The notes under the pieces were generated by a model, which ran no database searches, was not told the DNA's origin, and saw only the letters and a list, made by a program, of their open reading frames with translations. A DNA stretch of 33,685 bases, from contig JAEOTK010000305.1 of the NCBI GenBank assembly GCA_016839875.1, forward strand, positions 1 to 33,685, read 5' to 3'. Position 1 is the stretch's first letter; each line of letters opens with the position of its first letter. The translations under genes and the position numbers were made by a program. This document shows, piece by piece, positions 7,714-16,537 of this stretch. The DNA comes from Candidatus Heimdallarchaeota archaeon. GTDB lineage: Archaea; Asgardarchaeota; Heimdallarchaeia; Heimdallarchaeales; Heimdallarchaeaceae.

Positions 7714-9114
7714 TTATTGCTCTAGATCTTTTTTGTATAGAGTTTGCATTTCATCTACTTTCTTCTTATTTAGAGGATAGAATAACAGCAATATTATTCC
7801 TATAACAAGAGCTCCTGCGGGGAAGAAAGATATTAGAGATTTCAAACCGGTTATTAAGTCAACAGAAACAACTTCTGGATCAAATAATGACCAACCGTAC
7901 CTAGATAATATTCCACTAACCGAAACTATAGCAAATATTGATGAAAGTCTGATAACCAATGCATGAACTCCATAGTATGATGCTTCTCTCCTTTGTCCTG
8001 TTTTTTGTTCATCTTCATCTGCAATATTAGAGATATTTCTATCAATGAAGTAAGGAGAACCTGCTAAACCTACACCATTCAGAGCCATCAGTACTAAACC
8101 AATCCAATAGTTTGTGACAAAGAATAAAGGTATCAGAACAGCAACCCAATATGCTTGAGATAAAACAAAACCCATTTTACTTCCAACTTTGGAATCCACC
8201 CAAGACCAGAATACGACACCTGGAGCGGAACTTACGAAAGCAACAAGTAGAAGTAATACAACTAACATTGAATTAGCTTCTCCTAACACAAATTCTGAAT
8301 AGATAGGCATTATCATTGGAAATATCGCAAATACATACCAATTCATCATTGAACAGAAAATGAAAACTACAAATTTCCAATTTTTCAGAGTGTACCAAAT
8401 TGATTCAAAAACTCCAAAGGTTTCTTTCTTTTCAAGTTCTTCCAAAGGTGGTTCTTTTACACCCCATTTTATGTTTATAAAAGCTGTTACAAAAACTATA
8501 ACACCTAATACAGCTCCAGCAATCCAGTAATTGTAGATATTTTGTTGTGACTGTTCTGTGAGTACAGGAATGAATAATGTAGGTAAACCCATTCCAATGA
8601 TTAAACCTAGTACCATGAAGATTCTTCTTCCTGTACCAGCTTCTTCTCGTTCTCTATCAGTACGAAACATCTCTGGATAGAGTGAGGTTCTATTCAAGGA
8701 AAATGCAGTATAGATTGTGTCAAAGAGACAGATGATCAAAAAGAAGTATACAGATACCCAAACAGGATGTATAGCAGCTGTTGAAAATGGAGTAAACAAG
8801 AAGAACATTATCAATGATAATGGAACCCATGCGGCTATCATCCAAGGTTTTCTTCTACCTCCACCTAACTTCTTTGTTCTTGTTTTATCAGATAGACCAC
8901 CTAAAATAGGATCGTTGAAAGCGTTGTAGATAGACCAAAGAATATAGATAATCATTACATGTTGTACTTTTATTCCTATTACAGCATAATAGAAAGTAAA
9001 GATGAGAAATGAAAATCCTTGATATGCTACTGCGTCTGTAATTTCTCCTGTTGCATAAGCTAAGTTGAATTTCAGTGGAACTTTTAATTTAGAAAAACGT
9101 TTTTTCTCTTCCAT
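7714..9114 (-). CDS. MFS transporter, GPH/MelB-type (cation symporter-like)
   Basis: A 466-residue 12-helix transporter of the glycoside-pentoside-hexuronide family (MFS_2). It has the N-terminal NLAYATGEITDAVAYQG segment, the NAFNDPILGGLSDKTRTK loop with the conserved Asp residues that bind the coupling cation in MelB, and GGGRRKPW after it. The family imports sugars or sulfonates with Na+ or H+. The substrate cannot be inferred. It lies 63 bases after the TPP enzyme gene but has its own TATA-like element (9134-9145, minus strand) at leaderless distance from the ATG, so it may be transcribed separately. Confidence 0.9.
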   Translation of the reverse strand: MEEKKRFSKLKVPLKFNLAYATGEITDAVAYQGFSFLIFTFYYAVIGIKVQHVMIIYILWSIYNAFNDPILGGLSDKTRTKKLGGGRRKPWMIAAWVPLSLIMFFLFTPFSTAAIHPVWVSVYFFLIICLFDTIYTAFSLNRTSLYPEMFRTDREREEAGTGRRIFMVLGLIIGMGLPTLFIPVLTEQSQQNIYNYWIAGAVLGVIVFVTAFINIKWGVKEPPLEELEKKETFGVFESIWYTLKNWKFVVFIFCSMMNWYVFAIFPMIMPIYSEFVLGEANSMLVVLLLLVAFVSSAPGVVFWSWVDSKVGSKMGFVLSQAYWVAVLIPLFFVTNYWIGLVLMALNGVGLAGSPYFIDRNISNIADEDEQKTGQRREASYYGVHALVIRLSSIFAIVSVSGILSRYGWSLFDPEVVSVDLITGLKSLISFFPAGALVIGIILLLFYPLNKKKVDEMQTLYKKDLEQ

Positions 9115-9133
9115 AAAATGAGAGATTTAGGAA

Positions 9134-9145
9134 CTAAAATAAAAA
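9134..9145 (-). promoter_or_regulatory. TATA-like element of the GPH transporter gene
   Basis: On the minus strand it reads TTTTTATTTTAG, centred about 26 bases before the ATG at 9114. No ribosome binding site is visible, so a leaderless transcript is likely. Confidence 0.4.
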
Positions 9146-9177
9146 CTTTATTGGATTTTAAGGAAAAAGGAGAGAAA

Positions 9178-11010
9178 CTAGCTCAAATCCTCCGATTTCT
9201 TCTGTTCAAGATATTTCTCTCTCTTCTGTTTCATATATGAAGGTATTGGAACGTCCCACCATCCCCAAGCAGGAGAACCTGTATACTTAGGATCTCTATT
9301 AACCATTATTTCTACAACTGCTGGACCTTTCTGTTTGAATGCTTGCTCTAAAGTTGATTGAATTTCATCAGCTTTTGATATTCTTGCTCCCCAACAACCA
9401 AATCCTTGTGCAATCTCCGCGAAATTAGGAGTATAACTTTCTCCTTTATGGTCAGTAAATTCTGTAGCGTATGCTCTGTCTTCACCATAAGCTGCTCTCT
9501 GCAAATCCGTGATAGCTATCCAACCAGCATTATTCAGAACAACAATTACAACATTAAGATTAAGTTGCTTTGCAGTATGGAGTTCTTGCATAGTCATCAT
9601 GAAATCTCCGTCTCCAACTAGTCCCATTACTTGCTTATTTGGTTGTCCTAACTTTGCTCCTATAGCAGCAGGTAATGTATATCCCATTGTCGAGAATCCT
9701 CCTGCAGTTATACAAGTGTGTGGTTCATAAAACTCAAACTCTTGAATAATCTGAGCTTGAACATTTCCAGAACTTGTTACAACTATTGCATCTCTTGCAA
9801 GAAACTCTCTTACTTCTTTCAAAACACAAGATATCATCACAGGTTCTAAACTAGGGATTCTCCAGTCTTTCTGGAATTCATACCATTCTTCTCTTAGCTG
9901 ATGAATCTCTTGGAAATATCGTGTTTCAATGTAATTTGTAGGAGTGTAAAAGTCCTTAAGTATTTCAAGTAAATCAGTTAACACGGCTTTAGCATCACCT
10001 ATTATTCCAACATCAGTTGGATAATTCTTTCCAATTTCATGAGGATCTATATCAATGTGAATAAGACGGGTATCTTCTTCATCCTCTCCAAAATTCCAAG
10101 CAACTCCTTTCCTATAAGAGCAGGTTGATTCATCAGCAAAACGTGTACCTATAGCTAGAACTACGTCAGCATTTTTACTAAGTTCAATTCCTATTTTTGA
10201 GCCCTTAGAACCAGTAGCCCATCCAAAAAGAGGATGATCATTTGGAAAAGCATCCTTTGCCATCATTGATGCTAAAACAGGAGCTCCAGAAAACTCAGCT
10301 AGTTCCTTTACTTCTTCAAAAGCTTCAGAAGTGACTACACCTCCACCTAACCAAATGAGTGGTCGTTTCGCACTCATGAATAGCTCTGCGGCCATTTTTA
10401 TGAGATCAATATCTCCTCTTGGTCTAGCTGTTGTTTTTCGTTTTAATGGATCTGGTATTGATCCTCGAACATAATCACACTGAACATCCATAGGTAAATC
10501 AACATGTACTGGACCTTGTCTTCCAGTCATCATTATATTGAATGCTCTTTGCATAGCTCTTGGAATTTGATCAGCTGAAGCAAGTTCAAAAGATCTCTTA
10601 ACAACTGGTTCAAAAATACGAGGAAGAGAACTATCTTTTTTCCTTTCTATTTCTTGAAGAACTCCAACACCTCTCATATGGACATGTGTATTTCCAGTCA
10701 TTACTAAAACAGGCATAGAATCAACATAAGCATCTGCTAACCCAATAGTTGTATTAACTGCACCAGGTCCAATACTTGTGAAAACAGCAAGGGGTTGTCC
10801 AGTTACTCTATAGTAACCAACAGCCATATGCACACCTGACATCTCTTGTTTTGGCTGAATTACTTTGATTTGGTCCTTATATTTTAGAAGAGCATCAGTC
10901 AATCCTAAACATCCATGACCAGGGATTCCAAAGATATAGGGAACATTCTCTTTAATTAGATATTCGACGATAACTTCGGAACCTGTTAGCAGAATTTGTT
11001 CATCTTCCAT
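9178..11010 (-). CDS. TPP-dependent enzyme, acetolactate synthase-like
   Basis: The 610-residue protein has the three-domain layout of the acetolactate synthase/pyruvate oxidase superfamily: an N-terminal Pyr domain with the catalytic Glu56 in PKQEMSGVHMAVGY, a central FAD/nucleotide-type domain, and a C-terminal PP domain with the TPP/Mg motif running from GDGDFMMTMQEL to VVLNN. It probably performs a decarboxylating or C-C bond reaction on a 2-oxo acid. No ilvN regulatory subunit, ilvC or other branched-chain gene is nearby, and the segment around Glu56 departs from the usual RHEQGA pattern. A catabolic or different specificity (for example IolD- or sulfoacetaldehyde-type) is therefore possible. 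It has its own TATA element. Confidence 0.85.
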   Translation of the reverse strand: MEDEQILLTGSEVIVEYLIKENVPYIFGIPGHGCLGLTDALLKYKDQIKVIQPKQEMSGVHMAVGYYRVTGQPLAVFTSIGPGAVNTTIGLADAYVDSMPVLVMTGNTHVHMRGVGVLQEIERKKDSSLPRIFEPVVKRSFELASADQIPRAMQRAFNIMMTGRQGPVHVDLPMDVQCDYVRGSIPDPLKRKTTARPRGDIDLIKMAAELFMSAKRPLIWLGGGVVTSEAFEEVKELAEFSGAPVLASMMAKDAFPNDHPLFGWATGSKGSKIGIELSKNADVVLAIGTRFADESTCSYRKGVAWNFGEDEEDTRLIHIDIDPHEIGKNYPTDVGIIGDAKAVLTDLLEILKDFYTPTNYIETRYFQEIHQLREEWYEFQKDWRIPSLEPVMISCVLKEVREFLARDAIVVTSSGNVQAQIIQEFEFYEPHTCITAGGFSTMGYTLPAAIGAKLGQPNKQVMGLVGDGDFMMTMQELHTAKQLNLNVVIVVLNNAGWIAITDLQRAAYGEDRAYATEFTDHKGESYTPNFAEIAQGFGCWGARISKADEIQSTLEQAFKQKGPAVVEIMVNRDPKYTGSPAWGWWDVPIPSYMKQKREKYLEQKKSEDLS

Positions 11011-11033
11011 AGTGAATAAGGAAAAGATTTAGT

Positions 11034-11042
11034 GTTTATAAG
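11034..11042 (-). promoter_or_regulatory. TATA box of the TPP enzyme gene (leaderless)
   Basis: On the minus strand it reads CTTATAAAC, centred about 27 bases before the ATG at 11010. This supports transcription independent of the upstream trmB-type gene. Confidence 0.5.
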
Positions 11043-11071
11043 ACTTCTTTGTGAGGAAAAGAAAAAGAAGA

Positions 11072-11872
11072 TTAGGAAAGACCCTTCTTTAGATCAATTC
11101 CTATTTGTTTCTCAAAAAGATCATAGAGTTGAAGTTGAAAAACTAAAGCTGTAGGATGCTTGATGTTAATTAGAATGGTACTGTATTTATCGATAGGTGG
11201 AAAAATAATGTTAAACGATTTTCCAGAGTAACTTGCTAAATCAACATCAGTGAAGAAAGCTGTTGGTCCATCCTTATGATAGTCCTTGAAACCATTTGAA
11301 TTCATCATCTTTTTGAATAGCGGAAAATTCCTCACTTTTGCTGGAATTGCTAAAGAAAATAGCTCTATTTCTTTTTTGTTTGCTCTTCTTTTCGCAAATA
11401 GATGTTCCAATAGTCTTCTGTCATCCTCATTCAGAAGAACAACAATAGCATTCTTTTCAATAGTCTCAAATATTACATCTAGACCAGAAAGAACAGCATT
11501 TTCCCCTTCATAATAAGCAAAAAGATCTTCTATTTCTCGAGTTGCTTTTACTTTCTTTGCTTTTTTGAAATATTCAGTAGCAGTTTCTATTTTCTCATTC
11601 AACTGTGATTGTAACATCTCTAAAACTATATCATATGATGTAGCTGTAAAAGTATCAGGAATCCCACTTTTTTCTTGTCTTGTTATGAGATTTTTCTCTT
11701 CCAAGCTCTTGAGAAAACCATATATCTTAGGTTGGGGAACCTCAGCAAATCTAGCAACTTCAGAAGCATAGGATATACCAATTCTTACTAAGGAAACATA
11801 GGTTTTAGCTTCTCCAAGAGTCAGTCCAAGTTTTGTTAAGGCATCAATAGTTTCTTGTTTTGCTTTACTCAT
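11072..11872 (-). CDS. TrmB-family transcriptional regulator
   Basis: A 266-residue protein with the N-terminal TrmB winged helix (about 5-75). It carries the diagnostic LGLTLGEAKTYVSLVRIG, the recognition region VPQPKIYGFLKSLEEKNLI and a following coiled segment (about 85-115). The C-terminal half resembles the PLD-like effector/dimerisation domain of the family. TrmB proteins bind sugars or other small ligands and repress or activate transport genes. The start is ATG 11872, with a GAGGTGG site overlapping the stop of the upstream permease nine bases away, so it is the third gene of the ABC operon. It may act on the inverted repeats upstream of that operon (13843-13906). That is an inference. 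Confidence 0.9.
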   Translation of the reverse strand: MSKAKQETIDALTKLGLTLGEAKTYVSLVRIGISYASEVARFAEVPQPKIYGFLKSLEEKNLITRQEKSGIPDTFTATSYDIVLEMLQSQLNEKIETATEYFKKAKKVKATREIEDLFAYYEGENAVLSGLDVIFETIEKNAIVVLLNEDDRRLLEHLFAKRRANKKEIELFSLAIPAKVRNFPLFKKMMNSNGFKDYHKDGPTAFFTDVDLASYSGKSFNIIFPPIDKYSTILINIKHPTALVFQLQLYDLFEKQIGIDLKKGLS

Positions 11873-11881
11873 TAGACCACC

Positions 11882-13057
11882 TCAATCTCTCATTCTATTC
11901 CTAACAGAAACAACCGCTAGAATGAAGAAGATCAAACACATTCCTGCAACTACAACGAAGTCTACCCACAATTCTGCGAATCCCCAACCTTTAAGCATAA
12001 TTCCTTCAAACAGATTTATACCATAAGTTAAAGGTACAATGTAGGAAACTGGTTGCAACCATACTGGCAAACTTACAATTGGAACTAGCATTCCCCCTAA
12101 AGCCATACTTGGTATCGCGGTTAGAGGAGCAAACTGTATAGCCTGAAGTTCATTTTGTGCGAAGTTTGACAGAAATACTGCCATGAAAATATGCGTTACT
12201 CCAAATAGAAATGCTGCAAATATCAAGAGGAAAACATTCCCTTGCACTCTTGCTCCAAAGACAAACACACCAAAAATCAACAGCAAAGAAATCATCAGCA
12301 CAGCTATTAAGAGCAAACCAATGACATAACCAAGGAGTCTCTCCGAAGATCTCAAAGGTGTAGAATATAGTCTATCTTGTGTTCCTTGAATCTTTTCTCG
12401 AGTAACAGTTATCACTCCTACTATCACTAAGAGAAATATTATAACAAAGGCCATGACAGATGGAATACCTACATCAATCCCAGTGAATTCTGCTCCATCA
12501 TGTGCTAGAATTTGAGTTAGTTTTATTCCTTTATCTCCTACTGCTTCATCAAGTGCATTATATATCGTACTCATGATGCTTGCTCTAACTGTAGGTTCTG
12601 TGGCATCAATGTAAATATAGAGTTGGACAGAAATATTATCACCAGTTAGCATTCTGACCAATAACTCAGAGAAATTTGCCGGAATAAGTACTGCAGCATA
12701 ATAATCACCTAATTCCACAGAATCAATACCTTCAGAATATAAACCTAAAGTAACATCAACAGCATCATCTACAACTAGATTATTTGTAATGTTTGGCCCT
12801 ACGTGTAGAGTAACAGGAGGAAAAACGCTACTATAAGATTCATCTTGATTGTCAATTAAAATTGGAACATTTTTTACTTCACCACTAAAAGCTAAACCGA
12901 AAATAAGCATCACAGCTATTGGGACAATTGATAATAGCGCTATAGTTCTCCTATCTCTCCTAAATTGGTTCATTGTTCTTACAGCAATAGCCATAGTTCT
13001 TCTGAAGGAGAAATCAAGGTTTTTCGGTCTAAATTCATCTTTTTTCTTCTTATTCAT
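11882..13057 (-). CDS. ABC-2 type permease with large extracellular loop
   Basis: A 391-residue permease: a first helix at about 40-58 (LLSIVPIAVMLIFGLAF), an extracytoplasmic domain of about 130 residues, then five hydrophobic helices with an EKIQGTQDRLYSTPL coupling segment. This is the ABC2_membrane_3 (YhgE/DrrB-like) exporter layout. Its ATG overlaps the end of the ATPase gene by eight bases and is preceded by GGGGTGA, so the subunits are coupled. The exported substrate is unknown. Confidence 0.92.
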   Translation of the reverse strand: MNKKKKDEFRPKNLDFSFRRTMAIAVRTMNQFRRDRRTIALLSIVPIAVMLIFGLAFSGEVKNVPILIDNQDESYSSVFPPVTLHVGPNITNNLVVDDAVDVTLGLYSEGIDSVELGDYYAAVLIPANFSELLVRMLTGDNISVQLYIYIDATEPTVRASIMSTIYNALDEAVGDKGIKLTQILAHDGAEFTGIDVGIPSVMAFVIIFLLVIVGVITVTREKIQGTQDRLYSTPLRSSERLLGYVIGLLLIAVLMISLLLIFGVFVFGARVQGNVFLLIFAAFLFGVTHIFMAVFLSNFAQNELQAIQFAPLTAIPSMALGGMLVPIVSLPVWLQPVSYIVPLTYGINLFEGIMLKGWGFAELWVDFVVVAGMCLIFFILAVVSVRNRMRD

Positions 13058-13805
13058 CCATTATCACCCCTTCACTTAATTTGATGAATATCTCTTCTAC
13101 CGTACCAACATTATGTTCTGCTTTTAATTCCGCAGGAGTTCCTTCTGCAATTAGCTTACCTCCTCGCATCAGTCCTATTCTATCAGCTCTTTCTGCTTCA
13201 TCCATGACATGAGAGGTTAGCACGATGGTTATCCCCTCTTTTTTCAAGGAGTTGAAATACTCCCAAAAGAAAGTTCTAAGAACAGGATCTATACCTACGG
13301 TAGCTTCATCAAAGAAGACTATCTTAGGATCATGAATTAATGCACAAGCTATACTTGTTCTTCTTTTCATACCACCTGAAAGATTCTTTGTAAGAGCTTT
13401 TCTTTTCTCTTCCAATCTCAATATTTTGAGGAGATTCTCAAATCTGGGTTCAAATTCAGCTTTTCTCATTCCATACAATCTTGAGAAAAACCTGACATTC
13501 TCTTCCAAACTTAAATCAAAACAAATGGAATAGTCTTGTGGAGCTATACCAATATAGTTTGTTATAAATCTCCGATATTTTGGAATTTCATATCCAAGCA
13601 CACTTATGCTTCCAGAGGTAGGAAATAAAGCCCCTGAAATCATGTTCAAGGACGTTGTCTTACCACTTCCATTGGCTCCAATTAGAGCATAGATTTCTCC
13701 TTTCTTAATACGAAGATTCAATCCATCTACAGCTTTTACTTTTCCAGTTTTGTATATCTTTACCAAATCTTTTGTTTCTATTGCATATTCGGCTTCAGCA
13801 GCCAT
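13050..13805 (-). CDS. ABC transporter ATP-binding protein
   Basis: The 251-residue ATPase has Walker A GANGSGKTT (43-51), signature LSGGM (142-146), Walker B IVFFDEAT (162-169) and switch His199 in LTSHV. It resembles the DrrA/CcmA class of drug or lipid exporters. I chose the ATG at 13805 because AGGTGATAAA directly precedes it; an upstream in-frame ATG at 13832 would place coding sequence across that site. It is first gene of the ATPase-permease-trmB operon, with paired inverted repeats in its promoter. Confidence 0.93.
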   Translation of the reverse strand: MAAEAEYAIETKDLVKIYKTGKVKAVDGLNLRIKKGEIYALIGANGSGKTTSLNMISGALFPTSGSISVLGYEIPKYRRFITNYIGIAPQDYSICFDLSLEENVRFFSRLYGMRKAEFEPRFENLLKILRLEEKRKALTKNLSGGMKRRTSIACALIHDPKIVFFDEATVGIDPVLRTFFWEYFNSLKKEGITIVLTSHVMDEAERADRIGLMRGGKLIAEGTPAELKAEHNVGTVEEIFIKLSEGVIMDE

Positions 13806-13842
13806 TTTATCACCTAAATGATATTCAGTCAAGCTAATATGA

Positions 13843-13858
13843 CTACTACCACTAGTAG
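13843..13858. promoter_or_regulatory. Operator-like inverted repeat 1 of the ABC/trmB operon
   Basis: CTACTA (13843-13848) and TAGTAG (13853-13858) form a perfect 6-bp inverted repeat around CCAC. It coincides with the transcription start predicted from the TATA-like element at 13867-13876, the expected position for a repressor site. The 9-mer CTACTACCA recurs in site 2, 44 bases away. Confidence 0.5.
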
Positions 13859-13866
13859 CACTAGTG

Positions 13867-13876
13867 TTATTAAACG
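13867..13876 (-). promoter_or_regulatory. TATA-like element of the ABC/trmB operon
   Basis: On the minus strand this region reads TTTAATAACA. It lies between the two inverted repeats, about 65 bases before the ATG at 13805. The resulting leader would carry the AGGTGAT ribosome binding site. Confidence 0.4.
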
Positions 13877-13885
13877 TTTCTCATA

Positions 13886-13906
13886 ACTACTACCAACAGC
13901 AGTAGT
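13886..13906. promoter_or_regulatory. Operator-like inverted repeat 2 of the ABC/trmB operon
   Basis: ACTACT (13886-13891) and AGTAGT (13901-13906) form a perfect 6-bp inverted repeat with a 9-base spacer. It contains the same CTACTACCA and AGTAG elements as repeat 1 and sits just upstream of the TATA-like element. Confidence 0.45.
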
Positions 13907-13946
13907 GATAAGGAAAAGCAATGAAAATAAGAAGGTGAATCCTAAA

Positions 13947-14921
13947 TTACTTTGAGGAGGTATTTTTAGATTTAATCAACCAAACTAGACAGATAAGTGA
14001 CAAAACACTTACATAAAATACTAAACCATTTCTTGCTGTTTCACCAAGTTGGAGAGGATACTTATCAGAAGCAGAAGAAGGACCGTCTAGCACATACTCT
14101 CCTTCACCATCATAATCTCCCCACCAATTACCATGTTTGCTATCTTCATCAAACCAAAAATTACTGCTGCCTTCATCGTATCCTTGACTTGTTATATCAC
14201 CAAATCTTTCACCGTCAATTCTATATGTTGGTTCATTGGAGTTATTAATGAAGGAATTATGATGAATTAGATTATTGTTACTAGAAGATCCAACGATTGC
14301 TACTCCATGTTGATTACTGTTTCTTATTTCGTTGTATGTGACTTCAGTATAATCAGAATAGCGTATGTTGATACCTTGGTAATAGCTTTGTGTAATATTA
14401 TTTCCTTTTATTTTACAATTATTGACCTCGTTCAGATGTATACCTTGCATGAAACCAGAGATAGTATTATTCTCAATTAATGTTTCACTAGAACAGCCAA
14501 TTCCTCCACCATCAGCTGAAATCGATGTTATTTTATTACCTATTATTTGAGCTGTACCTGAAGCCACATTATTTTGTATACGTATTCCAAGATATGCTGA
14601 ACTAATTTCGCAGTTCCTAATTATGAAATAAACATTTGTCACACCTATCTCAATTCCAGAACCATATTCAGCAGTTGATTCTATTCGTAAGTTTTCAATA
14701 ATATAGGGATTTGTTGAAGAACCGTTTCCAGAAAATCCAAGAGTAACAAAATCCGAATTGGAATTGATATCAATTGGTAAATGATCAGTTAAAGAAGTTA
14801 ATTCACTAAAGCATTGATTGTTATCAGAAAAAGATGTGCTTTTAGAACAAAGTAAAAAACTGCATAGAAGAATAAGCACAATTGGAAGCAGTTTTCTTGT
14901 GCTTTTATAAATAAAAAACAT
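13947..14921 (-). CDS. Secreted, C-terminally anchored parallel beta-helix protein
   Basis: A 324-residue protein with an N-terminal signal segment (about 8-27, hydrophobic LLPIVLILLCSFLLC). A right-handed beta-helix built of short PbH1/NosD-type repeats follows (about 70-235, with recurrent IENNTISG, IKGNNITQS, VTYNEIRNS, IHHNSFINN). Next come a FWFDEDSKHGNWWGDYDG module that commonly closes such archaeal proteins, and a C-terminal membrane helix (about 298-315) with a short basic tail. It is therefore probably displayed on the outer cell surface. The fold often binds or cleaves carbohydrates, but no catalytic residues are evident. ATG 14921 is preferred over TTG 14927 because a TATA-like element is centred 26 bases upstream of it. 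Confidence 0.85.
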   Translation of the reverse strand: MFFIYKSTRKLLPIVLILLCSFLLCSKSTSFSDNNQCFSELTSLTDHLPIDINSNSDFVTLGFSGNGSSTNPYIIENLRIESTAEYGSGIEIGVTNVYFIIRNCEISSAYLGIRIQNNVASGTAQIIGNKITSISADGGGIGCSSETLIENNTISGFMQGIHLNEVNNCKIKGNNITQSYYQGINIRYSDYTEVTYNEIRNSNQHGVAIVGSSSNNNLIHHNSFINNSNEPTYRIDGERFGDITSQGYDEGSSNFWFDEDSKHGNWWGDYDGEGEYVLDGPSSASDKYPLQLGETARNGLVFYVSVLSLICLVWLIKSKNTSSK

Positions 14922-14940
14922 AGGCAATTAAGCCTATATA

Positions 14941-14952
14941 CACTTATTAAAG
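14941..14952 (-). promoter_or_regulatory. TATA-like element of the beta-helix protein gene
   Basis: On the minus strand it reads CTTTAATAAGTG, centred about 26 bases before the ATG at 14921. This supports a leaderless transcript and that start codon. A second AT-rich element (14932-14941) is too close to the ATG to fit. Confidence 0.4.
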
Positions 14953-14978
14953 TATGTTAGTAAAAAAAGAAGGAGAAG

Positions 14979-16295
14979 TTAAGATCTTTCTGGCTGTGGT
15001 TTCAGTCCTAATACTTCACCATAACCATCCATATCTAAGAACCCATGACCACTGATATTGAATAGTATAGTCTTTTTCTCATTATTTTCTTTACATTTGA
15101 TTGCTTCATCTATTGCACATGCAACACTGTAAGCTGATTCAGGTGCAGGTAAGAATCCTTCTGCTTGAACAAATTCTCTTGTTCTTTTGAACACATATTG
15201 TTCATCTGAAGGATATGCGACAGTATCTAAATGTCCTGTATGTCTTAGAAGACTCAAAATAGGAGAACTTCCATGATATCTTAGACCATCTCCATAGATT
15301 GGCACCATAGTTACTTGGTGACCAAGGGTATACATCTTCAGCATTGGTGTCATTTCAGCATGATCAGCGAAGTCATACTTGTATTCGCCTTGTAGGTTAG
15401 GAGCAGCATCACTTTGAGCAGCGATAAACTGAATATCCTTGTTCTTTGTCAAAGATTCACCCACCCAAGGAAGGGCAATTCCACCAAAATTAGATCCACC
15501 ACCTAGGCAAGAAATTACAGTATCTGGATATTCCCCAGCAATTTCCATTTGTTTCATGGTTTCCAAACCAATTACAGATTGATGTAGAAGAACATGATTC
15601 AAAACTGAACCTAAACAATAAACTGCGTTTGGATCTTTCTTTGCATCTTCCAATCCTTCAGATATAGCAATTCCTAACGAACCATTATGGTTAGGATCTT
15701 CAGTATGTAATTTCTTTCCAAACTCAGTTTGAGTACTTGGAGAAGCATATACATCTGCACCAAACATTTGCATGAATTTTAATCGTTGAGGTTTCCACCG
15801 ATAAACTGCTCTAACCCAATAAACAGTACAATCTAAACCAACAAGACTTGCACCATATGCTAAAGCATTTCCCCATTGTCCAGCTCCTGTCTCAGTTGTA
15901 AGGCGTTCAAATCCCTGCTCTTTAGCATAATATGCTTGTGCTAGAGCAGTGTTAACTTTGTGACTACCAGTAGGACTGTAGAATTCAGATTTGTAAAATA
16001 GTTTTGCAGGTGTGCCTAATTTCTCTTCTAGATTTTTTGCTCTATACAAAGGTCTTGGTCTTCCTGCAGCTAAGAAAAGCTCTTGAATACCTTCAGGAAT
16101 TGGTATCCATCGCTCTGTCGACATTTCTTGTTTAAGACATTCTCCGATTAGCAGATTAGGTAAATCACCTACTCTGGAATATCCTTCAGGAGGATCCATC
16201 GGAGGAGGTAAAGGTTCTGGTAGATCTGGCAGTATATTATACCATTTATCAGGCAATTCATCCTCTTTGAGAATTATCGATTGTTTTTCTTTCAT
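14979..16295 (-). CDS. trpB: Tryptophan synthase beta chain, TrpB2 type
   Basis: A 438-residue PLP enzyme of the TrpB2 subgroup, shown by its length, the N-terminal LPEPLPPPMDPPEGYSR segment and the PLP lysine Lys113 in SPTGSHKVNTA. ETGAGQWG and the phosphate-binding GGGSNFGG are also present. It joins indole and serine to tryptophan. TrpB2 proteins lack the usual TrpA contact surface and often act alone. No trpA or other trp gene lies in this window, so stand-alone indole salvage or a serine-deaminase-like role is plausible. The TATA-like element at 16316-16326 indicates a leaderless mRNA. T-rich sequence follows the stop. Confidence 0.93.
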   Translation of the reverse strand: MKEKQSIILKEDELPDKWYNILPDLPEPLPPPMDPPEGYSRVGDLPNLLIGECLKQEMSTERWIPIPEGIQELFLAAGRPRPLYRAKNLEEKLGTPAKLFYKSEFYSPTGSHKVNTALAQAYYAKEQGFERLTTETGAGQWGNALAYGASLVGLDCTVYWVRAVYRWKPQRLKFMQMFGADVYASPSTQTEFGKKLHTEDPNHNGSLGIAISEGLEDAKKDPNAVYCLGSVLNHVLLHQSVIGLETMKQMEIAGEYPDTVISCLGGGSNFGGIALPWVGESLTKNKDIQFIAAQSDAAPNLQGEYKYDFADHAEMTPMLKMYTLGHQVTMVPIYGDGLRYHGSSPILSLLRHTGHLDTVAYPSDEQYVFKRTREFVQAEGFLPAPESAYSVACAIDEAIKCKENNEKKTILFNISGHGFLDMDGYGEVLGLKPQPERS

Positions 16296-16315
16296 TTCTT
16301 AATCAGTATCCTTTT

Positions 16316-16326
16316 CTTATAATAAA
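16316..16326 (-). promoter_or_regulatory. TATA box of the trpB2 gene (leaderless)
   Basis: On the minus strand it reads TTATTATAAG-like sequence centred about 26 bases before the ATG at 16295. No ribosome binding site precedes that ATG. Confidence 0.45.
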
Positions 16327-16537
16327 GAAACAATCTAGTTAAATTATTAAATCTTCCGCAGATAAGAAGAGTAAAAGATTTAAGAGAATATGAAAGAGCA
16401 TATCATCTCTTCTTTCACAATTTTTTTCTGACTCAAAAGCTCTTATCAACCATTAAACTATGGATTAAAGGTGAATTGAATTGCTTGCATCTAAATCCTT
16501 TTTATAGATTAGAAATAATAACTAGTTTTAGAGAAAA

